Part shown: in pieces, positions 9,097 through 17,262 of the stretch | Layout of the letters: each line of letters starts with the position of its first letter | How positions within the stretch are numbered: position 1 is the first letter of the stretch | NCBI RefSeq assembly: GCF_900187115.1 | Contig: NZ_LT906455.1 | Span: 434,001-498,000 of the forward strand | Length of the DNA: 64,000 nt | Direction: 5' to 3' | DNA from: Aliarcobacter butzleri | GTDB taxonomy: Bacteria > Campylobacterota > Campylobacteria > Campylobacterales > Arcobacteraceae | Position numbers and translations under genes: made by a program | The notes under the pieces: generated by a model | Told to the model about the DNA's origin: nothing | Seen by the model: only the letters and a program-made list of their open reading frames with translations | Database searches by the model: none

Positions 9097-9145
9097 TGAT
9101 TATTAAATATAATTAATTTTGAAAAATATATAAAGGTTTTATAAA

Positions 9146-10948
9146 ATGTGCGGAATAGTTGGATATATTGGTAAAAAAGATACTACAAAATTATTATTAG
9201 ATGGTTTAAAAGAGTTAGAGTATAGAGGTTATGATAGTGCTGGAATTGCTGTACTTAAAGATGATAATATTGATGTTTTTAAAGCATTAGGAAAACTTGT
9301 AAATTTAGAAGAAAAAGTAAATAGTGTACCTTCTAAAGATTATGATTTAGGAATTGGTCATACAAGATGGGCAACTCATGGAAAACCAACAGAACTAAAT
9401 GCTCATCCACATTTAGGAGAGTATTCTTATGTAGTTCATAATGGAATAATTGAAAACTATAAAGAGTTAAAAGATGAATTAACACAAAAAGGACATAAAT
9501 TTGTATCTCAAACAGATACAGAAGTTATAGTTCATCTTTTTGAAAATTACAATAACCAATTAAATGATGCTACAAAAGCTTTTCAAAATACAGTTTCAAG
9601 ACTTGAAGGTGCTTTTTCAATTCTTTTAATCTCAAAAGCTGAACCTAAAAAAATATTTTTCTATAAATTAGGAAGTCCTTTAATCGTTGCACGAGGAATT
9701 GAAGAAGATGAAGTTTTATTTGCTTCATCTGATGCTCCACTTATTGGATTAGCAAATGATGTTGTTTATTTAGAAGACAAAGTTGGTGGAGTTGCAACTG
9801 CTTTTGGTATAGAATTTTTCAGTGATAATCATAAATGGAGTACATTACCAACATCAAAACAGTTTGCTCAAAAAGATGGATATAGATTTTTTATGGAAAA
9901 AGAAATTTATGAGCAAAGTAGTGTAGTTAGCGATTGTATGTTAGGAAGAATAAAAGATAATGAAATTTTATTTGATGAAATTGATAAATCAATAATTGAT
10001 GGAATAAATGAAATAAAAATTTGTGCTTGTGGGACTTCATATCATGCAGGACTTACTTCTTCATATTTATTTGAGAGAATTTCTAAAATAAAATGTAGTG
10101 TTGAAGTAGCAAGTGAATTTAGATATAAAGAACCACTTTTAACTAAAGATACTTTATTTATTGTTATCTCACAAAGTGGTGAAACTGCTGATACTTTAGA
10201 AGCTTTAAAAATGGCAAAAAATGCAGGATTAAAAACTTTAGTGATTTGTAATGTTGATAACTCTTCTATGACAAGAACAGCTGATTTTACTATCCTTACA
10301 AGAGCTGGAATTGAAAAAGGTGTTGCTTCAACAAAAGCATTTTCTACTCAAACAGTTGTTCTTTGGATGTTGTCTTTATATTTTGCAAAAGCAAAAAATG
10401 TAATTTCAAATGAAAAATTAGAAGTTGAACTTCACACTTTAAGAGAAGTTCCAAAATCACTTTGTATTAGTGACAAAATACATGAAAAAACAAGAAGATT
10501 ATCAAAAAGATATTTACATGGACATGGATTTTTCTTCATTGGAAGAGATGTATTTTATCCATTAGCTTTAGAAGGTGCTTTAAAACTAAAAGAGATTTCT
10601 TATTTACATGCTGAAGGTTATCCAGCAGGTGAAATGAAACATGGTCCTATTGCTCTTGCAGACCCAGAACTTTTTACAATCGCACTTATGCCACAAAATT
10701 TACTTTATGATAAAATTAAATCAAACGTAGAAGAACTTAGTGCTAGAGATAGTACTATTTGTGCTATTTCTGCACTTGATTTTGATTTGGCTGATGATTT
10801 TATAAAAATAAATAAATCAGAACACTATATGTTAGAGTTTTTTGAAATGTTGGTTGTTTTACAACTTTTATCTATGGAAATTTCAATAAGACTTGGAAAT
10901 GACGTAGATATGCCAAGAAACTTGGCTAAATCTGTGACTGTCGAATAA
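9146..10948 (+). CDS. glmS: Glutamine--fructose-6-phosphate aminotransferase (isomerizing)
   Basis: Makes glucosamine-6-phosphate from fructose-6-phosphate and glutamine, the first step to UDP-GlcNAc for peptidoglycan and lipopolysaccharide. It has 600 residues, normal for GlmS. The N-terminal glutaminase domain starts with the nucleophile Cys2 (MCGIVGYIG) and has RGYDSAG and HTRWATHG. Two SIS sugar-isomerase domains follow (about 280-430 and 450-590), with CGTSYHAG and SQSGETADT, and it ends MPRNLAKSVTVE as in the family. I see no glmS ribozyme in the 49-base upstream gap. Confidence 0.97.
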   Translation: MCGIVGYIGKKDTTKLLLDGLKELEYRGYDSAGIAVLKDDNIDVFKALGKLVNLEEKVNSVPSKDYDLGIGHTRWATHGKPTELNAHPHLGEYSYVVHNGIIENYKELKDELTQKGHKFVSQTDTEVIVHLFENYNNQLNDATKAFQNTVSRLEGAFSILLISKAEPKKIFFYKLGSPLIVARGIEEDEVLFASSDAPLIGLANDVVYLEDKVGGVATAFGIEFFSDNHKWSTLPTSKQFAQKDGYRFFMEKEIYEQSSVVSDCMLGRIKDNEILFDEIDKSIIDGINEIKICACGTSYHAGLTSSYLFERISKIKCSVEVASEFRYKEPLLTKDTLFIVISQSGETADTLEALKMAKNAGLKTLVICNVDNSSMTRTADFTILTRAGIEKGVASTKAFSTQTVVLWMLSLYFAKAKNVISNEKLEVELHTLREVPKSLCISDKIHEKTRRLSKRYLHGHGFFFIGRDVFYPLALEGALKLKEISYLHAEGYPAGEMKHGPIALADPELFTIALMPQNLLYDKIKSNVEELSARDSTICAISALDFDLADDFIKINKSEHYMLEFFEMLVVLQLLSMEISIRLGNDVDMPRNLAKSVTVE

Positions 10949-10990
10949 ATATAAAACATATAAGTTAAATTTTGTTAAAATAAGAAACTT

Positions 10991-11007
10991 TTTCCCTTTT
11001 AGGGAAA
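10991..11007 (+). terminator. Hairpin after glmS
   Basis: TTTCCCT (10991-10997) pairs with AGGGAAA (11001-11007) over a three-base loop. The downstream T-rich tract begins only some eight bases later, so it is a weak terminator or part of the metK leader. Confidence 0.4.
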
Positions 11008-11062
11008 TTGAATTCTTTAAATTTTTATTTTAATTTTCTTAACAATTATAAGAGATAGAAAA

Positions 11063-11130
11063 ATGGAAAACAAAAGATGGAAAACAACTCAAGCAAAGCT
11101 TGTGGAAAACAAAGGATGGAAAACAAAATG
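11063..11130 (+). repeat. Duplicated leader segment with several start codons before metK
   Basis: TGGAAAACAAAAGATGGAAA (from 11064) recurs as TGGAAAACAAAGGATGGAAA (from 11102), and each unit holds two GGAAAACAA copies. CAAGC AAA GCTTG, a five-base hairpin, lies between them (11089-11101). The segment offers ATGs at 11063, 11077, 11116 and 11128, of which the first is out of frame with metK. Confidence 0.7.
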
Positions 11131-12336
11131 GAAAAAAAATCTCAATACTTATTTACAAGTGAAGTAGTAAGCCCTGGACACCCTGATAAATGTGCTGATA
11201 TTATTGCAGATTCAATAGTTGATAGATTAATAATTGAAGATAGTAATAGTAGAGTTGCAAGTGAAGTTTTTGTAGCTGGAAAACACATAGTTATTGGTGG
11301 TGAAGTAAAATCTAATGCAAAATTATCACAAAATGATTATGAAAAAATAGTAAAAGATGCATTAGCAAAAATTGGATATGACGGAAAAAGTGCATTTACA
11401 AAAGAACAAGCACTTCATCCTGATGATGTAAAAGTACAAGTTTTATTAAATCAGCAAAGTCCTGATATTTCTCAAGGAGTTGACCAAACAACTGGAGAAA
11501 TTGGAGCAGGTGATCAAGGAATTATGTTTGGATTTGCTTCAAATGAAGCGGCTGAATTTATGCCTGCAGCAATAGTATATGCACGAAGACTTTGTGATAC
11601 AGTTTATAACTATGCTTTAAAAAATAATCAAAAACTAGGGGTTGATATAAAAACTCAAGTTACTGTTGATTATGGTACAAAAGAGAATTTTGAAAATTGT
11701 AAACCACAAAAAATTCATACAATAGTTGTAAGTGCTCCTTCTGTTGAAGGAATGCCAATTGAAGAAGTAAGAACATTGATTCAAGGGTTAATTGACAACT
11801 CTGGGTTACCTGATAAATTATATGATAAAAATAGTACAATTATTCATATAAATCCAACAGGAAGATATGTAAATCACTCATCATTACATGATAGTGGCTT
11901 AACAGGAAGAAAGCTGATTGTTGATTCTTTTGGTGGATATGCGCCTATTGGTGGTGGAGCACAAAGTAGTAAAGATTATACTAAAGTTGATAGAAGTGGA
12001 CTTTATGCTGCAAGATGGATAGCAAAACATATAGTTGCTTCTGGACTTGCTAAAAAAGCAATAGTTCAAATATCTTATGCTATTGGAGTTGCACGTCCAA
12101 CATCAGTTGCTGTTGATACAATGGGAACTTATACAAAACATAATGATGATGTATTATCAGCTTTTGTTATGGAAAATTTCCCATTAACACCAAGATGGAT
12201 TACACAAAAATTTGCTTTGGATAAACCAAGTGCTGATACTTTCCTTTATGCAGATGTTGCTGCACGTGGACAAGTTGGACAAAGTGATTATCCTTGGGAA
12301 AAATTAGACGAATTAGAAAAATTTAAAAATCTTTAA
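11128..12336 (+). CDS. metK: S-adenosylmethionine synthetase
   Basis: Makes S-adenosylmethionine from methionine and ATP in the cytoplasm. From the ATG at 11128 it is 402 residues long. Motifs include SEVVSPGHPDKCADIIAD (ATP/Mg), GAGDQGIMFG, the NPTGRYV segment and GGGAQSSKDYTKVDRS, the family's flexible-loop and P-loop-like regions. I chose 11128 because MEKKSQYLFTSE is the family-like start and AAAGGA (11111-11116) sits upstream; in-frame ATGs at 11077 and 11116 would only add a low-complexity extension made of the repeated leader. The following gene, accD, is about 100 bases downstream on the same strand. Confidence 0.96.
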   Translation: MEKKSQYLFTSEVVSPGHPDKCADIIADSIVDRLIIEDSNSRVASEVFVAGKHIVIGGEVKSNAKLSQNDYEKIVKDALAKIGYDGKSAFTKEQALHPDDVKVQVLLNQQSPDISQGVDQTTGEIGAGDQGIMFGFASNEAAEFMPAAIVYARRLCDTVYNYALKNNQKLGVDIKTQVTVDYGTKENFENCKPQKIHTIVVSAPSVEGMPIEEVRTLIQGLIDNSGLPDKLYDKNSTIIHINPTGRYVNHSSLHDSGLTGRKLIVDSFGGYAPIGGGAQSSKDYTKVDRSGLYAARWIAKHIVASGLAKKAIVQISYAIGVARPTSVAVDTMGTYTKHNDDVLSAFVMENFPLTPRWITQKFALDKPSADTFLYADVAARGQVGQSDYPWEKLDELEKFKNL

Positions 12337-12362
12337 ATAAAATAGTAAAAATTAGAGATTTA

Positions 12363-12385
12363 CTACTTTTAAGACCTGAAAGTAG
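12363..12385 (+). other. First metK-accD intergenic hairpin
   Basis: CTACTTT (12363-12369) pairs perfectly with AAAGTAG (12379-12385) over nine bases. No T-run follows, so it does not look like an intrinsic terminator. It may be part of a structured accD leader. Confidence 0.5.
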
Positions 12386-12401
12386 ATAAAAAAGAAGGGT
12401 T

Positions 12402-12430
12402 CCTTTTAAATTGGGAACCAATTTAAAAGG
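12402..12430 (+). promoter_or_regulatory. Perfect hairpin sequestering the accD ribosome-binding site
   Basis: CCTTTTAAATTGG (12402-12414) is exactly complementary to CCAATTTAAAAGG (12418-12430), with only GAA as loop. The right arm contains most of the Shine-Dalgarno AAGGAG (12427-12432) that serves the ATG at 12438. A competing shorter helix, GGTTCC (12398-12403) with GGAACC (12414-12419), would free it. The pairing is directly visible; a regulatory role is inference. Confidence 0.65.
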
Positions 12431-12437
12431 AGTATAT

Positions 12438-13301
12438 ATGGATTTAAAAAACTTATTTAGCAAAATATCTTTCGATAGTAAAAAAGAACAACCAACAAAA
12501 AAAGATGCACCAACTCACTGGATAAAGTGTCCAAATTGTAGTGCATTAATGTTCTTTAAAGAGGTAGAAAATCAAGATAATGTTTGCCCTAAATGTAGTT
12601 TTCATATGAGAATTGGTGCAAAAAGAAGAATAGAAATTCTATCTGATGAAAATAGTTTTGTTGAATTTGATGCAGATTTAAAACCAAATGACCCTTTAAA
12701 ATTTGTAGATAAAACTTCTTATAAAAAAAGAGTTGAAGAAGCTTTTGATAAAACAGGAAGAACATCTTCTGTTGTGAGTGGAGAGTGTACTATAAATTCA
12801 ATTCCTGTTCAAATGGTAGTTTTTGATTTTTCTTTTATGGGTGGAAGTTTAGGAAGCGTTGAAGGTGAGAAAATAGTAAGAGCTGTAAATAGAGCTATTG
12901 AAAAAGAGCAAGGTTTGATTATTGTATCAGCTTCTGGAGGAGCTAGAATGCAAGAATCAACTTTTGCTTTAATGCAAATGGCTAAAACTTCTGCGGCACT
13001 TAAAAAACTTGATCATGCAAAACTTCCATATATCTCTATTTTAACAGATCCTACAATGGGAGGAGTTTCTGCTTCATTTGCTTTTTTAGGTGATATTATT
13101 ATGGCTGAGCCAGGAGCATTGATTGGATTTGCAGGACAAAGAGTTATAAAACAAACAATTGGTGCAGATTTACCAGAAGGTTTCCAAAGAGCAGAATTTT
13201 TACTTGAAAAAGGTTCTATTGATATGGTTGTTAATAGATCTAAGATGAAGCAAACTTTGACAGATTTATTAACAATGTTTCAAAGAGAAAAAATTAGTTA
13301 A
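12438..13301 (+). CDS. accD: Acetyl-CoA carboxylase carboxyltransferase subunit beta
   Basis: Beta half of the carboxyltransferase that makes malonyl-CoA for fatty-acid synthesis. It has 287 residues from the ATG at 12438, which has AAGGAG five bases upstream; an earlier TTG at 12411 lies inside the leader hairpin and is not credible. The N-terminal zinc ribbon is Cys31, 34, 50, 53 (CPNC, CPKC). The crotonase-like core shows [11 protein letters not shown] and [13 protein letters not shown], the oxyanion-hole glycines. The thiE-like gene starts three bases after its stop. Confidence 0.96.
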   Translation: MDLKNLFSKISFDSKKEQPTKKDAPTHWIKCPNCSALMFFKEVENQDNVCPKCSFHMRIGAKRRIEILSDENSFVEFDADLKPNDPLKFVDKTSYKKRVEEAFDKTGRTSSVVSGECTINSIPVQMVVFDFSFMGGSLGSVEGEKIVRAVNRAIEKEQGLIIVSASGGARMQESTFALMQMAKTSAALKKLDHAKLPYISILTDPTMGGVSASFAFLGDIIMAEPGALIGFAGQRVIKQTIGADLPEGFQRAEFLLEKGSIDMVVNRSKMKQTLTDLLTMFQREKIS

Positions 13302-13304
13302 TAA

Positions 13305-13916
13305 ATGATTTCAAATTTAGAAAAAGCTTTGGGTTTTAAACTTGAAGCTTTCAACTACTTATATGTTTTATGTGATTATGAAACGCTACTTAAAAAAAAT
13401 ATTTCTTTAGAAACTTTTGTTGATTTATGTAGAAAAAAAGATGTAAAAATTATCCAATATAGAGATAAAATTTCATCATTTGAAGAACAAAAAATAAATC
13501 TTTTATATTTAAAATCACAATTGAATATCCCAATAATTGTAAATGATAAAATAGAACTTATAGATTTTGCAGATGGTTTGCACTTAGGTCAAGAAGACTT
13601 AGAAAAAATTCATAAAGATAAAAAACTTGCTATAAAACTTGTAAGAACTAAAATCAAAGATAAACTACTTGGACTTTCAACTCACAATGAAATAGAGATT
13701 TTAGAAGCAAATGAATTGAACTTAGATATGATTGGTCTTGGAGCTTATAAACAAACTAATACAAAAGATGTAAGTACTATTTTAGGTGAAAAAATTAGTT
13801 ATTTAGCAAAAATTTCTAAACATCCAGTTTGTGCTATTGGTGGTGTAAAAATAGAAGATAAGATTTTAAATGTAAAATTTAATGTTGTTGGAAGTGGATT
13901 TTTTGATGAAAATTAA
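13305..13916 (+). CDS. thiE: Thiamine-phosphate synthase-like protein
   Basis: TIM-barrel protein of 203 residues resembling ThiE, which joins the pyrimidine and thiazole parts of thiamine. Family landmarks are IQYRDK (residues near 48), VNDKIELIDFADGLHLGQEDL, LGLSTHN, IGLGAYKQTNTK and CAIGGV, ending at VVGSGFF. It carries a roughly 25-residue N-terminal extension and a shortened C-terminus, and some phosphate-binding glycines are replaced, so it could be a ThiE paralogue such as TenI. It is tightly packed between accD and rlmH. Confidence 0.72.
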   Translation: MISNLEKALGFKLEAFNYLYVLCDYETLLKKNISLETFVDLCRKKDVKIIQYRDKISSFEEQKINLLYLKSQLNIPIIVNDKIELIDFADGLHLGQEDLEKIHKDKKLAIKLVRTKIKDKLLGLSTHNEIEILEANELNLDMIGLGAYKQTNTKDVSTILGEKISYLAKISKHPVCAIGGVKIEDKILNVKFNVVGSGFFDEN

Positions 13917-14361
13917 TATTTATGCAATATTAAAACCAACAGCTGATAATTTTGACCAAATTATAAAAGAGTTTATAAAAATGTCATCAAAATATGCAAA
14001 AGTTGAAGTTCATTATATATTTAATAAAAATATAGCAAAAGCGCAAACTATTGGAGAAAAAGAGTCTCAACTTGCATATTCTCAAACATATGAACCTTTG
14101 TTAAAAGGTTATAACATTGCACTTGATGTTTTAGGCAAAAGAGTTGATACTTATGCCTTTTCATCATTAATTGATAATAAAAATGAAGTTAATTTTTTTA
14201 TTGGTGGTGCATATGGATTTCAAAGAGAGTTTTTAAATAAGTGTGATAGTGTAATTTCATTAAGTGATTTAACAATGGCGCATAAAGTGGCAAATGTTGT
14301 TTTAACTGAGCAGATATTTAGAAGCTTATGTATTCAAAATAATCATCCATATCATAAGTAA
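13906..14361 (+). CDS. rlmH: 23S rRNA pseudouridine-1915 N3-methyltransferase
   Basis: SPOUT methyltransferase that modifies the pseudouridine in helix 69 of 23S rRNA. From the ATG at 13906 it has 151 residues, the family size. Visible signs are the FFIGGAYGF loop (SAM-binding knot), SLSDLTMAHKVANVVLTEQIFR and the conserved C-terminal NNHPYHK. An upstream in-frame ATG at 13882 exists but lies deep in the previous gene; MKINIYAI is the expected start, leaving an 11-base overlap with the thiE-like gene. Confidence 0.95.
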   Translation: MKINIYAILKPTADNFDQIIKEFIKMSSKYAKVEVHYIFNKNIAKAQTIGEKESQLAYSQTYEPLLKGYNIALDVLGKRVDTYAFSSLIDNKNEVNFFIGGAYGFQREFLNKCDSVISLSDLTMAHKVANVVLTEQIFRSLCIQNNHPYHK

Positions 14362-14377
14362 TTTATAAACATTTTTG

Positions 14378-14383
14378 TATAAT
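14378..14383 (+). promoter_or_regulatory. -10 element upstream of the 14421 gene
   Basis: TATAAT preceded by TG (an extended -10), 37 bases before the start codon, with AAAAGGAG just upstream of the ATG. Confidence 0.55.
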
Positions 14384-14420
14384 CAAAACTTAAAAAAAAG
14401 AAGTTCTAAAAGGAGATAAG

Positions 14421-15428
14421 ATGGGGCTTAAAAGATATATTGTTTCTACTGTAATTTTAGCTATTTTGTTATTTGGATTTTTATATAGTTTAGAGTTAGG
14501 TGATTACGAAATTTCACTATTTGGATATAGTCAAATTTTACCAGTTTCAGTTTGGATTATTTTACCATTCTTGTTTTTAGCAATAGCTACATATTTACAT
14601 TTATTTTTTTATGCTGCATGTGATTTCTTTAAAAAATGGGCAGTATCAAAAGACCATGAAACAATGATAGAGTTTATAAATGCACAATTACTTGGAAAAG
14701 ATAGTGCTACAAAATTTAGAACAAAAAAATTTAGAGAGTTATATGCTATTTTATCTCAACTTAACATATCTGTTAAATCAGAAACTTTTACTTCTTTAAA
14801 TGAGGATTTAAATAAAACTGTTGCAGCTGTACAAGATATAAATAAAGGAAAATTTGTTAAATCTGTAAAATTAAATGAAAATTCTGATTTAGCAAAACAA
14901 AATCTTTTAAATAAAATAGAAGAACAAGTTGATTTTGCAGTTGATGTTATAAAAAAACCAGAAAATTACTCTTTAGATGTAGTTAAAAAAGCTTTCTTAA
15001 AAGTTTTAAGTGAAAAAACTATGACTACAATTAAAAAACTTTATAAAAATATTAAATTAGATAAAGAGTTAGCACAAAAACTTTTTGAAAAAGATGCTTT
15101 AAATAATGAATTTGGATTTACTCAAGAAGAAATTTTAGCATTAGTAAAAGAGCTTAATTTTGATAAAAAAGATTATTTAAATTTAGCAAAAACTTATGAA
15201 AAAATATTAAATCCAGATGAAATCATCTCAATTTTTGAAAAACTATCATCTGAAAATGATGAAGCAACTACAGCATATTTACATGTTTTATGTGAGTTTG
15301 AAATGATTGATAAATTAAGAGAAGTATTAGCAAATACGCAAGAAAATGAGTTCCTTCCTTTCAAAGCACTTTTAGATTTAAAAGATGCTGGAAAAAAATA
15401 TAATGTAGAAACTCTATCATATAAATAA
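14421..15428 (+). CDS. Conserved membrane-anchored hypothetical protein
   Basis: Protein of 335 residues not recognised as a named family. It has two N-terminal membrane helices (about 6-26 and 42-65) separated by a short loop, then about 270 mostly helical, lysine- and leucine-rich residues probably in the cytoplasm. It has a good ribosome-binding site (AAAGGAG) and its stop is followed directly by the dus start codon, so the two are co-expressed. No enzymatic motif is visible. Confidence 0.7.
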   Translation: MGLKRYIVSTVILAILLFGFLYSLELGDYEISLFGYSQILPVSVWIILPFLFLAIATYLHLFFYAACDFFKKWAVSKDHETMIEFINAQLLGKDSATKFRTKKFRELYAILSQLNISVKSETFTSLNEDLNKTVAAVQDINKGKFVKSVKLNENSDLAKQNLLNKIEEQVDFAVDVIKKPENYSLDVVKKAFLKVLSEKTMTTIKKLYKNIKLDKELAQKLFEKDALNNEFGFTQEEILALVKELNFDKKDYLNLAKTYEKILNPDEIISIFEKLSSENDEATTAYLHVLCEFEMIDKLREVLANTQENEFLPFKALLDLKDAGKKYNVETLSYK

Positions 15429-16358
15429 ATGAATAAACTCGACTTTACAAGACCTTTAGTGGTGTTAGCACCACTTGCAGGTTATACAGATTTACCTTTT
15501 AGAAGTGTTGTTAAAAAATTTGGTGCTGATTTAACTATTTCAGAAATGATTAGTTCAAATGCTTTAGTATATAAAAGTGCAAGAACACTTAAAATGGTAG
15601 AAAAATCTCCTACTGAAGATCCATATTTTGTACAAATTGCAGGAAATAGTGTTGATTTAGTCAAAGCTGCAGTTGAAATTTTAAATGATGTTGAGGGCAT
15701 TGATGGAATTGATTTAAATTGTGGATGTCCTGCTCCAAAAGTTTTTAATCATGGCTCTGGTTCAAATCTTTTAGGAGATTTAAAAAAACTTGAAGAGATT
15801 TTAAGTACAGTAAAAAAATACTCTAAAAAACAATATACAAGTGCAAAAGTAAGACTTGGAGTAAATGAAAAAATTCCAGTTGAAATTGGAAAAGCAGTTG
15901 AAGCTTGTGGTGTTGATTTTGTATCTGTTCATGGAAGAACACGAGCTGGGAAATATAAAGCTCCAGTTGATTATGATGCAATAAAACAGATGAAAGAAGC
16001 TATTTCAATCCCTGTTATTGCAAACGGTGATATTAAAGATTATGCAAAAGCTAAAGAAGTTTTAGAATATACAAAAGCAAATGGAGTGATGATAGGACGA
16101 GGTGCTATTGGAAAACCTTGGGTGTTTTATCAACTAAAACATGGAATTGAAGATATTTCAAATGAAATGAAAAAAGAGATTATTTTAGAACATTTTGATT
16201 CTATGATAAATTTTCATGGAAATCATGGTGCTATAATGTTTAGAAAACTTTTGCATTCATATTCAAAAGGTTACACGGGAGCTAACGAGTTTCGAGATAT
16301 TGTAAATAAAGTTAGTGAAGTTGATGTTATGCGAGATATGATAGAAAACTTTTTTTAA
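15429..16358 (+). CDS. dus: tRNA-dihydrouridine synthase
   Basis: FMN enzyme reducing uridines in the tRNA D-loop. It has 309 residues, close to DusB. The N-terminus is APLAGYTDLPFRSVVKKFGA; the catalytic cysteine lies in LNCGCPAPKV; the FMN/phosphate motifs are VHGRTR, IPVIANGDI and GVMIGRGAIGKPW. The start codon immediately follows the previous stop, and an AT-rich inverted repeat after the gene could end the transcript. Which position of tRNA is modified cannot be read here, though it looks most like DusB. Confidence 0.93.
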   Translation: MNKLDFTRPLVVLAPLAGYTDLPFRSVVKKFGADLTISEMISSNALVYKSARTLKMVEKSPTEDPYFVQIAGNSVDLVKAAVEILNDVEGIDGIDLNCGCPAPKVFNHGSGSNLLGDLKKLEEILSTVKKYSKKQYTSAKVRLGVNEKIPVEIGKAVEACGVDFVSVHGRTRAGKYKAPVDYDAIKQMKEAISIPVIANGDIKDYAKAKEVLEYTKANGVMIGRGAIGKPWVFYQLKHGIEDISNEMKKEIILEHFDSMINFHGNHGAIMFRKLLHSYSKGYTGANEFRDIVNKVSEVDVMRDMIENFF

Positions 16359-16385
16359 TAACTTTAATTGAATTAAAAAGTTATT
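16357..16385 (+). terminator. AT-rich inverted repeat after dus
   Basis: AATAACTTT (16357-16365) and AAAGTTATT (16377-16385) can pair around AATTGAATTAA. It is AT-only and lacks a strong T-run, so it is only a weak terminator candidate. Confidence 0.35.
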
Positions 16386-16439
16386 TCGATAGAATATTGC
16401 ACTTTTTAAAAGTAAAAATGTATTTTGTAAAGGAAATAT

Positions 16440-17258
16440 TTGTCTAAATACTATTTTGAATTGGTGCTTAAACCAAAAAAAAATTACGAACTTTTTTTAG
16501 AACTACTTGAGTCATTAACTGAAGATGCTTTTGAAGAAAATGATGGTTGTATAATTATTAGAAGTGAAGATGAACTAGATGATTTAAAGTTTGGAATAGA
16601 GAGATTTTCTGAAGCTTTAGATGTAAAATGTGAAATAATTTATGAAAAAAAAGAGAATATTGATTGGATAAAAGAGTACCAAAAATCTGTTAAATCAGTT
16701 GAAGTTGGGAATTTCTTTATTCGTCCGTCTTGGGAAGAAAAAAAAGATAATAAAATTGATATTATAATTGACCCTGCATTATCTTTTGGTTCAGGACATC
16801 ATGAAACAACTTCTTCTTGTATAGAAGCAATAGATGAGTTTGTGAAAGAAAAACAAACAGTTTTAGATGTAGGAACTGGAAGTGGTATTTTAGCAATTGC
16901 AGCAGCTAAAAAAGGTTGTGTAGTTGATATTTGTGATACAGATGAAGTTTGTATAGTTGATACAAAATCAAATTTTGAATTAAACAATGCTAAATTTAAT
17001 GATAGTTGGGTTGGTTCTATAAATAAATCAACAAAAACTTATGATGTTGTAATAGCAAACATAGTAGCAGATGTTTTAGTTATGATAGCAAATGATTTAA
17101 AAAAATCTTTAAATCCTGATGGTTTACTGATTATTTCAGGTATTTTAGATAAACATGAGAATAGAGTATTAAATAAATTTAAAGATTTAGAAGTTATAAA
17201 AGTTATTCATAAAAATGAATGGGTAACTGCAATATTTAAAAAGAATAAGGAGTCTTAG
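16440..17258 (+). CDS. prmA: Ribosomal protein L11 methyltransferase
   Basis: SAM-dependent methyltransferase that trimethylates ribosomal protein L11. It has 272 residues. The Rossmann core shows DPALSFGSGHHETT, VLDVGTGSGILAIAAAKKG (motif I) and VVIANIVADVL (motif IV). It starts with TTG at 16440, preceded by AAAGGA with six-base spacing; no better in-frame ATG fits the N-terminus. It runs straight into ftsH four bases later. Confidence 0.94.
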   Translation: MSKYYFELVLKPKKNYELFLELLESLTEDAFEENDGCIIIRSEDELDDLKFGIERFSEALDVKCEIIYEKKENIDWIKEYQKSVKSVEVGNFFIRPSWEEKKDNKIDIIIDPALSFGSGHHETTSSCIEAIDEFVKEKQTVLDVGTGSGILAIAAAKKGCVVDICDTDEVCIVDTKSNFELNNAKFNDSWVGSINKSTKTYDVVIANIVADVLVMIANDLKKSLNPDGLLIISGILDKHENRVLNKFKDLEVIKVIHKNEWVTAIFKKNKES

Positions 17259-17262
17259 TTAA

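Noticed and set aside
9097-9145. Possible glmS ribozyme
   Set aside because: The gap is only 49 AT-rich bases with no ribozyme-like core, too short for that element.
11063-11167. 34-codon ORF overlapping the metK start
   Set aside because: Its composition follows from the repeated leader and from out-of-frame metK sequence. It is mentioned only as a possible upstream ORF, not called as a gene.
12363-12430. metK terminator
   Set aside because: Neither hairpin is followed by a T-run on the plus strand, and the second overlaps the accD ribosome-binding site, so a leader role fits better.
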